Assembly: GCA_011065235.1 (NCBI GenBank)
Contig: JAAKFB010000124.1
Coordinates: 1-5,681 of the forward strand
Source of the DNA: Chlamydiota bacterium
GTDB lineage: Bacteria; Chlamydiota; Chlamydiia; Chlamydiales; Rhabdochlamydiaceae
Direction of reading: 5' to 3'
DNA length: 5,681 bases
Part shown: piece by piece, positions 5,587-5,681 of the stretch
How positions within the stretch are numbered: the first letter of the stretch is position 1
Layout of the letters: each line of letters starts with the position of its first letter
The notes under the pieces: generated by a model
Told to the model about the DNA's origin: nothing
The model's input: the letters and a program-made list of their open reading frames with translations, nothing else
Database searches by the model: none
Translations under genes and position numbers: made by a program

Positions 5587-5681
5587 ATGAGTATCTTTGC
5601 GCCTGTGAAACGAACGATTTCTCTTAAACTCAAGTTTTCTGAAGAAGATTACCAAGTTCTTTGTGAAATGCAAAGAACCTT
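5587..5681 (+). CDS. tnpB: Probable TnpB/OrfB-type IS200/IS605 protein, N-terminal fragment (cut by window edge)
   Basis: The frame is open from the ATG at 5587 to the end of the window (31 complete codons). A GTG at 5605 is an alternative start giving (M)KRTISLKLKFSEED onward. The pattern K-x-T-(I/L)-x-L-K-L-x-F-x-x-E-(D/E)-x-x-x-(L)-x-x-M matches the N-terminal strand and helix of IS605-family TnpB proteins, which are RNA-guided nucleases carried by these transposons. No Shine-Dalgarno sequence precedes either start. The fragment is short, so the family call depends on a pattern of about 25 residues plus the transposon-end-like hairpin just upstream. Confidence 0.5.
   Translation, partial: MSIFAPVKRTISLKLKFSEEDYQVLCEMQRT

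Overview
The window looks like chromosomal DNA from a member of the Chlamydiae, most likely a chlamydia-related (environmental, Parachlamydiales-type) lineage. The main evidence is a DNA topoisomerase I carrying a C-terminal SWIB domain behind a Lys/Ala-rich tail, a fusion characteristic of chlamydial TopA. The assignment rests on this one gene; species and genus cannot be fixed from the window.

Layout. Positions 1-1697 hold two tandem minus-strand genes for related DXD-type (GT32 / Gly_transf_sug) glycosyltransferases. Both have N-terminal signal sequences and they overlap by 4 bases (ATGA), so they probably form an operon; the second runs off the left edge and has no stop codon inside the window. 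A 100-base divergent spacer (1698-1797) separates them from topA (1798-4350, plus strand), which appears complete and catalytically intact.

After topA lies a non-coding block of about 270 bases (4351-4624). It is bounded by two exact 21-base direct repeats, the first covering the topA stop codon and the second covering the stop codon of the convergent downstream gene. The block holds several nested or tandem hairpins. It looks like an insertion or an attachment-site scar at the 3' end of topA, or a structured RNA or dispersed repeat.

Positions 4625-5503 (minus) encode a three-part protein: an MqsA-type zinc ribbon, an XRE-like helix-turn-helix and a Panacea (DUF4065/SocA-like) domain. This is the architecture of a toxin-neutralising or DNA-binding antitoxin, but no toxin gene is visible. 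The gene is clearly more AT-rich than topA. Its 5' end abuts a symmetric hairpin (5512-5553) resembling the ends of IS200/IS605 TnpB elements. A plus-strand reading frame with a TnpB-like N-terminus starts at 5587 and leaves the window on the right.

Overall, the window joins a vertical chlamydial core gene (topA) and a lineage-specific secreted glycosyltransferase pair on its left to an accessory, mobile-element-associated segment on its right. The boundary falls exactly at the topA 3' end.
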